Shown piece by piece: positions 5,121 to 7,295 of a stretch of DNA of 7,295 bases; positions within the stretch are counted from its first letter, which is position 1, and each line of letters begins with the position of its first letter. The position numbers were made by a program, and so were the translations under genes. The stretch lies in the NCBI GenBank assembly GCA_903903715.1, contig CAIUZX010000031.1, positions 1 through 7,295 of the forward strand. Direction: 5' to 3'. Source of the DNA: an uncultured Caulobacterales bacterium. Its GTDB lineage: Bacteria; Pseudomonadota; Alphaproteobacteria; Caulobacterales; Caulobacteraceae. The notes beneath the pieces are model-generated. The model searched no databases. It was not told the origin of the DNA and was given only the letters and a program-made list of their open reading frames with translations.

Positions 5121-5810
5121 TTAAGCGCTGATCGTGCTCGTATCCACCTTCACGCCGGGCCCCATGGTCGAGGACAGCGAGATGCGCTTGATATAGGTGC
5201 CCTTGGCGCCCGAAGGCTTGGAGCGGTTGAGCGCTTCCACCAGGGCCTTGACGTTCGAGGTCAGGGCTTCGTCGGTGAACGAGATCTTGCCGATGCCGGC
5301 ATGGACGATGCCCGCCTTCTCGACGCGGAACTCGATGGCGCCGCCCTTGGCGTCCTTGACCGCCTGCGCGACGTTCGGCGTCACGGTGCCGACCTTTGGG
5401 TTCGGCATCAGGCCGCGGGGGCCCAGCACCTTACCGAGACGCCCCACCAGAGCCATCATGTCCGGCGTGGCGATGACGCGGTCGAAATCCATGAAGCCGC
5501 CCTGGACGCGCTCCACCAGATCTTCCGCGCCCACCACATCGGCGCCGGCGGCGAGAGCCTCGTCCGCCTTGCCCGCACGAGCGAACACGGCGACGCGGAC
5601 GTCCTTGCCGGTGCCTGCGGGCAGGTTGCAGACGCCGCGGACCTGCTGGTCAGCGTGGCGCGGGTCGACGCCCAGATTGATCGAGATCTCGACGCTTTCG
5701 TCGAACTTCGCCTTGGCGTTGGCCTTCACCGTCTTCACAGCCTCGTCGAGGCCGTGCAACTTGTTGGTGTCCACCGACCAGGCCTTGATGCGCTTTGCAA
5801 TATTCGTCAT
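5121..5810 (-). CDS. rplA: 50S ribosomal protein L1
   Basis: The product (229 aa, normal length) is L1, the protein of the mobile L1 stalk of the 50S subunit, which helps release deacylated tRNA from the E site. In many bacteria it also represses its own rplK-rplA mRNA. Family features are the start MTNIAKRIKAW, FDESVEISINLGVDPRHADQ (36-55), FMDFDRVIATPDMM (106-119) and the signature LGPRGLMPNPKVGTVT (129-144), then GKISFTDEAL (174-183) before the C-terminal helix. Domain I is made of both ends and domain II of about residues 68-159. The start codon is 4 bases after the rplK stop. Its ribosome site GGAG overlaps the last codons of rplK, so the two are probably translationally coupled. A strong terminator follows. 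Confidence 0.98.
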   Translation of the reverse strand: MTNIAKRIKAWSVDTNKLHGLDEAVKTVKANAKAKFDESVEISINLGVDPRHADQQVRGVCNLPAGTGKDVRVAVFARAGKADEALAAGADVVGAEDLVERVQGGFMDFDRVIATPDMMALVGRLGKVLGPRGLMPNPKVGTVTPNVAQAVKDAKGGAIEFRVEKAGIVHAGIGKISFTDEALTSNVKALVEALNRSKPSGAKGTYIKRISLSSTMGPGVKVDTSTISA

Positions 5811-5814
5811 GGTC

Positions 5815-6243
5815 CTACTCCACCACCTTCAGACCCATCGACCGCGCAGACCCCATGATGATCAGGGTCGCGGCTTCGAGGTTGTTGGCGTTCAGATCCT
5901 TCATCTTCTTCTGGGCGATCTCGGCGCACTGCGCCTTGGTGACCGTGCCCGCCGAATCCCGGCCCGGCTTGTTGGAACCGGACTTGAGGCCGAGCGCTTC
6001 CTTCAGGAAGAAGGTCGCCGGAGGCGTCTTGGTGACGAAGGTAAAGGACTTGTCCTGATAGACGGTGATCACCGTCGGCAGCGGGGTGCCCTTGGGCATT
6101 TCCGCGGTCCGAGCGTTGAACTCCTTGCAAAAGCCCATGATGTTGACGCCGCGCTGTCCGAGCGCGGGGCCGATCGGCGGCGAAGGGGTCGCGGAACCCG
6201 CGGCCACCTGCAGCTTCACATAGCCCAGAATCTTCTTGGCCAT
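5815..6243 (-). CDS. rplK: 50S ribosomal protein L11
   Basis: The product (142 aa, usual length) is L11, which binds the GTPase-associated centre of 23S rRNA and is needed for stringent-factor activation and release-factor function. The N-terminal domain (about 1-71) contains the proline-rich switch segment SPPIGPALGQRGVNIMGFCK (21-40), the thiostrepton-contact side. The C-terminal rRNA-binding domain (about 74-142) ends with the family signature IIMGSARSMGLKV. The start is certain, with GGAGG six bases ahead of the ATG at 6243. It is cotranscribed with rplA (four-base gap) and lies downstream of nusG after a 124-base leader containing two hairpins. An overlapping frame starting at 6271 has no homology and is not a gene. 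Confidence 0.98.
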   Translation of the reverse strand: MAKKILGYVKLQVAAGSATPSPPIGPALGQRGVNIMGFCKEFNARTAEMPKGTPLPTVITVYQDKSFTFVTKTPPATFFLKEALGLKSGSNKPGRDSAGTVTKAQCAEIAQKKMKDLNANNLEAATLIIMGSARSMGLKVVE

Positions 6244-6256
6244 CTTTCTCCTCCAT

Positions 6257-6281
6257 AAGATCCCGGACCATCCGGAACCTC
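6257..6281 (-). promoter_or_regulatory. 10-bp hairpin in front of rplK
   Basis: On the minus strand GAGGTTCCGG pairs with CCGGGATCTT around the loop ATGGT. There are ten continuous pairs, three of them G-U. The stem ends 13 bases before the ATG and abuts the GGAGGAG ribosome site, so forming it or binding a protein to it could block translation. The loop and top four pairs are identical to the rplJ hairpin (4159-4183), while the lower pairs differ in sequence yet still pair. Confidence 0.6.
6263..6275. repeat. 13-base repeat CCGGATGGTCCGG, copy 2 (rplK leader)
   Basis: This is identical to the sequence at 4165-4177 and has the same orientation relative to the downstream gene. Identity stops exactly at the ends of the 13 bases. 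Confidence 0.8.
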
Positions 6282-6295
6282 TGAGCTTTACGCTC
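6276..6295 (-). promoter_or_regulatory. rRNA helix-44-like stem in rplK leader
   Basis: The minus strand reads GAGCGTAAAGCTCAGAGGTT. It forms a 4-bp stem GAGC/GCTC with loop GTAAA. Its sequence resembles the bacterial 23S rRNA segment AGCGUAAUAGCUCACUGGU, the helix 44 part of the L11-binding region. The resemblance suggests rRNA mimicry by the leader, but the element is short and the interpretation is tentative. Confidence 0.35.
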
Positions 6296-6367
6296 GTGAG
6301 CCGTGGTGCGGGGTTGCGACGGCGTCCCCTCCCACGGATTTGACAGTCAGGCGGTCAGTGAGGCCGG

Positions 6368-6925
6368 TTAGGCCGCCTTCTCCACCTGGCTGTATTCCAG
6401 ATCCACGGGCGTTGCGCGCCCGAAGATCGAAACGCTGACCCGAAGCCGGGTGCGTTCTTCGTCGACGCTTTCCACAACGCCGTCGAAGCTGGCGAAGGGA
6501 CCGTCCGTAACCTTGACCTTTTCACCGATGTCGAAGCGGATCGTGGGCTTGGGCCGCTCCACGCCTTCTTCGATGGCGCCGATGATGCGCATCACTTCGC
6601 GTTCCGAGACCGGCATGGGCTTGGAACCCGAGCCAAGGAAGCCCGTAACCTTCGGCGTATTCTTCACGAGGTGGAACGCCTCGTCGGTGAGGTTCATCTT
6701 CACCAGCACATAGCCGGGGAAGAACTTGCGCTCGGCGTTGATCTTGCGGCCGCGGCGGATCTCGACGACGTCCTCGGTCGGAACCAGGATTTCGGAGAAG
6801 CAGTCGTCGAGCCCGTGCGAGGCCGCCTGTTCGCGGATCGCCTCGGCCACCTTCTTCTCGAAGTTCGAATATGCGTGGACGATGTACCACTTGTGGTTCG
6901 GGTTGGATTGGACGTCAGCTTGCAT
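6368..6925 (-). CDS. nusG: Transcription termination/antitermination factor NusG
   Basis: The product (185 aa, standard two-domain length) is NusG, which binds RNA polymerase through its N-terminal domain and Rho or ribosomal protein S10 through its C-terminal domain. The NGN domain (about 11-120) shows WYIVHAYSNFEKKV (13-26), ILVPTEDVVEIRRGRK (46-61) and RKFFPGYVLVKM (66-77). The KOW domain follows with GEKVKVTDGPFASFDGVV (134-151) and SIFGRATPVDLEYSQVEK (166-183). The start ATG at 6925 lies 8 bases after the secE stop, and its ribosome site (TAAGG) overlaps that stop, which implies coupling with secE. The short N-terminal tail MQADVQSNPN is typical of alphaproteobacterial NusG, in my judgement. 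Confidence 0.98.
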   Translation of the reverse strand: MQADVQSNPNHKWYIVHAYSNFEKKVAEAIREQAASHGLDDCFSEILVPTEDVVEIRRGRKINAERKFFPGYVLVKMNLTDEAFHLVKNTPKVTGFLGSGSKPMPVSEREVMRIIGAIEEGVERPKPTIRFDIGEKVKVTDGPFASFDGVVESVDEERTRLRVSVSIFGRATPVDLEYSQVEKAA

Positions 6926-6933
6926 GGAAAACC

Positions 6934-7295
6934 TTAAGCTTGGGGCCCGGCGAGGTGCGTCATATTCGCAATCCAGCTTTCGAGCAGCGGCAGTTGCTGC
7001 ACCAGAAAACCGAGCACGCCGTCCACGACGAGGAAGAACAGCGAGGTTACGACCACCATGATGAAGACCATCACGGAGGTGATCCAGGTCTCCTTCCAGC
7101 TCGTCCAGGTGATCCGCCGGGCCTCGGTGCGCACCTCACGGAAGAATTGCGTCGGATTGAAGGGCGCTTTGGGGGGCGCAGGCGCGCGAGCCGCCTCGAC
7201 CGCCGATGAGGCTTTCGGCCTCGCCGGCGTGGCGGGTTTGGCGGTCCCTTTGGACCTACGGGCGGGGGGCGCGCTGGCGCCCTGATCCTTGGCCA
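6934..7295 (-). CDS. secE: Preprotein translocase subunit SecE (lacks first base)
   Basis: SecE is a small inner-membrane subunit of the SecYEG protein-export channel. The frame is open to the right edge, where the last two bases read TG followed by GCC AAG GAT. The missing base is probably A, giving MAKDQGASAPP and a protein of 120 aa. Residues about 1-46 are a Pro/Ala/Lys-rich, probably disordered extension. The conserved part starts at FNPTQFFREVRTEARRITW, the amphipathic surface helix, followed by one membrane segment (about 74-97) and a periplasmic tail. An internal GTG at 7134 would cut off NPTQFFRE, so it is not the start. SecE proteins with a single membrane span are the norm outside enterobacteria. 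nusG follows after 8 bases. Confidence 0.93.
   Translation of the reverse strand, partial: AKDQGASAPPARRSKGTAKPATPARPKASSAVEAARAPAPPKAPFNPTQFFREVRTEARRITWTSWKETWITSVMVFIMVVVTSLFFLVVDGVLGFLVQQLPLLESWIANMTHLAGPQA

Larger units (their letters stand above)
6244..6367 (-). promoter_or_regulatory. rplK leader with two hairpins
   Basis: These 124 bases separate nusG from rplK. The minus strand carries a small stem GAGC-GTAAA-GCTC (6283-6295) and, next to it, the hairpin with apical CCGGATGGTCCGG (6257-6281), whose base is only 13 nucleotides from the start codon, next to the strong ribosome site. In Escherichia coli L1 represses rplKA by binding this leader. Whether L1 or another protein acts here cannot be read from sequence. 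I recognised no promoter, so transcription probably comes from upstream of secE. Confidence 0.5.

Noticed and set aside
1..7295. Mobile element, CRISPR array, tRNA or defence system
   Set aside because: No transposase, terminal inverted repeats, target-site duplications, spaced direct repeats or cloverleaf were seen. All genes are housekeeping or ordinary hydrolases.

Overview
The window is a high-GC bacterial segment with every gene on the minus strand. Read in the direction of transcription (right to left) the order is secE - nusG - rplK - rplA - [isochorismatase-family hydrolase] - rplJ - rplL - [exported amidohydrolase] - rpoB. This is the universally conserved bacterial secE/nusG/L11/L1/L10/L12/RNA polymerase block. 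Protein flavour (an L7/L12 of the MAADLSKLVEDLSALTVLEAAELSK type, NusG, RpoB opening MAQTFTGKKRIRKSFGRIPE) points to an alphaproteobacterium, plausibly Caulobacterales. The genus is an inference and was not checked by any search.

Layout from left to right: 5' part of rpoB (1-617, cut by the window edge); a 315-base gene-free, hairpin-rich rpoB leader (618-932); a 684-residue secreted amidohydrolase (933-2987); a rho-independent terminator (3079-3110) behind rplL; rplL (3148-3534); rplJ (3621-4136); a 313-base gene-free rplJ leader (4137-4449); an isochorismatase-family cysteine hydrolase (4450-5013); a strong rho-independent terminator (5060-5093) behind rplA; rplA (5121-5810); rplK (5815-6243); a structured rplK leader (6244-6367); nusG (6368-6925); and secE (6934-7295), which lacks only the first base of its probable ATG.

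How it works together: SecE is a subunit of the protein translocase. NusG couples RNA polymerase to termination and antitermination factors and to ribosomes. L11, L1, L10 and L7/L12 build the L1 stalk and the GTPase-associated stalk of the 50S subunit. RpoB is the polymerase beta subunit. The two metabolic hydrolases look like accessory genes. Each sits directly downstream of an intrinsic terminator that closes a ribosomal-protein unit (rplKA, rplJL), so the classical operon is split into modules. Both hydrolases have good family motifs, but their substrates cannot be read from sequence.

I see no mobile element, CRISPR, tRNA, rRNA or defence-type system. The most interesting signals are in the non-coding leaders. 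An identical 13-base hairpin core (CCGGATGGTCCGG) lies just upstream of both rplK and rplJ, with different but still base-pairing flanks. A neighbouring rplK-leader hairpin resembles helix 44 of 23S rRNA, part of the L11-binding region. A codon-level AT-rich patch at the left edge of rpoB, the split operon and the amidohydrolase N-terminal domain are secondary points.
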